From CAZCJU01 sp964562175 (GTDB lineage: Bacteria > Bacillota > Clostridia > Oscillospirales > CAG-272): a stretch of DNA of 6,536 nucleotides. This document shows positions 6,404-6,536 of this stretch, piece by piece. The translations under genes and the position numbers were made by a program. The notes beneath the pieces were generated by a model, which ran no database searches, was not told the origin of the DNA, and saw nothing but the letters and a program-made list of their open reading frames with translations. Positions within the stretch are counted from its first letter, which is position 1. Each line of letters begins with the position of its first letter. The stretch is from positions 1 through 6,536 of the forward strand of contig CAZLRV010000038.1 of the NCBI GenBank assembly GCA_964562175.1. The letters are read 5' to 3'.

Positions 6404-6435
6404 CCTGCAAACAAGGATTTTACCTTGTTTGCAGG
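6404..6435. repeat. Perfect 13-bp inverted repeat in the leader
   Basis: CCTGCAAACAAGG (6404-6416) and CCTTGTTTGCAGG (6423-6435) are exact reverse complements around a 6-nt loop ATTTTA. In RNA this is a very stable hairpin starting about seven nt after the predicted pre-crRNA start. It is not a normal terminator for rightward transcription because gtaatgatagg follows and not a T-tract. In the leftward direction only a weak TCTCTTTGTC follows. It could instead protect the transcript's 5' end or bind a dimeric protein; the function is not known. Confidence 0.9.
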
Positions 6436-6482
6436 GTAATGATAGGTTCCTTTGCACCTCTCGGCAATTCGTAATGTTGTTT

Positions 6483-6500
6483 CTCAAATGTTGATTTGAG
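6483..6500 (+). promoter_or_regulatory. Leader-anchoring sequence ATTTGAG with an inverted copy
   Basis: ATTTGAG at 6494-6500 abuts the first repeat. This heptamer is the known leader-anchoring motif of one large group of type II-A systems, including S. pyogenes and S. thermophilus, where Cas1-Cas2 recognises it for polarised insertion. Here its reverse complement CTCAAAT lies at 6483-6489 across a GTTG loop. The repeat itself starts GTTTGAG, so the junction reads as two near-identical heptamers in tandem. Confidence 0.88.
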
Positions 6501-6536
6501 GTTTGAGCGGTGTGCAATTTTATAAGGAACTAAAAC
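6501..6536 (+). CRISPR. First CRISPR repeat (36 bp), array cut by the window edge
   Basis: Only one repeat is visible, ending exactly at the last base. It begins GTTTGAGCGG and ends AAGGAACTAAAAC, the 36-nt length and GTTT...AAAC ends being usual for type II-A. It is recognised by three independent signs: it directly follows the ATTTGAG anchor, it lies downstream of csn2, and its complement is found in the tracrRNA anti-repeat (20 of 21 bases over repeat positions 14-34, plus positions 2-6). Spacers and further repeats cannot be seen. Confidence 0.93.

Larger units (their letters stand above)
6361..6500 (+). promoter_or_regulatory. CRISPR leader
   Basis: This is the 140-bp gap between csn2 and the first repeat. 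It contains a promoter directed into the array (6362-6390), a perfect 13-bp inverted repeat (6404-6435), a patch that resembles the reverse complement of the repeat (6443-6458) and the leader-anchoring end (6494-6500). No T-tract terminator follows csn2, so the cas transcript may read into the array. Confidence 0.9.

Noticed and set aside
6404..6435. The leader hairpin as the intrinsic terminator of the cas operon
   Set aside because: No run of T follows on the plus strand, and the leader promoter lies upstream of it and must read through it to make pre-crRNA.

Overview
The window is a nearly complete type II-A CRISPR-Cas locus, read left to right as tracrRNA region, cas9, cas1, cas2, csn2, CRISPR leader and the first repeat of the array. 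Spacers, if present, lie beyond the right edge. The protein families, AT-leaning base composition, Shine-Dalgarno site, and consensus-like promoters and T-tract terminator point to a Firmicute. Clostridia (gut Ruminococcaceae/Oscillospiraceae-like) is my best guess, but it is an inference from overall feel and not from a marker gene.

Layout. Positions 1-142 hold a 22-bp minisatellite (six full units and a broken seventh) that runs off the left edge. Positions 143-411 are non-coding. A rightward extended -10 promoter (162-191) probably drives the cas operon. A leftward tracrRNA (about 375 to 262) has its own near-perfect promoter (382-410, TTGACA-17-TATAAT) and a strong intrinsic terminator (261-284). 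The tracrRNA gene therefore lies wholly inside the predicted cas mRNA 5' leader, antisense to it. Positions 412-5698 and 5695-6360 hold cas9, cas1, cas2 and csn2, each overlapping the next by four bases (ATGA), so they form one translationally coupled operon. Positions 6361-6500 are the CRISPR leader, with a promoter, a perfect 13-bp hairpin and the known type II-A leader-anchoring heptamer ATTTGAG abutting the array. Positions 6501-6536 are one 36-bp repeat.

How it works (family knowledge): Cas1-Cas2 with Csn2 and Cas9-tracrRNA insert new spacers at the leader-repeat junction. The leader promoter makes pre-crRNA. The tracrRNA anti-repeat pairs with each repeat, and host RNase III processes the duplex. 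Cas9 uses the dual guide to cut DNA with its RuvC and HNH centres, and all expected catalytic positions are present here.

The system type is known. The parts worth a second look are the antisense arrangement of tracrRNA and cas mRNA, a leader-anchor-like heptamer beside the tracrRNA anti-repeat, a long linker in the tracrRNA, the leader hairpin and a repeat-complementary patch in the leader, a Cas9 PAM-reading C-terminus unlike the SpyCas9 arginine pair, Glu for Asp next to the HNH histidine, and the hairpin minisatellite at the left edge.
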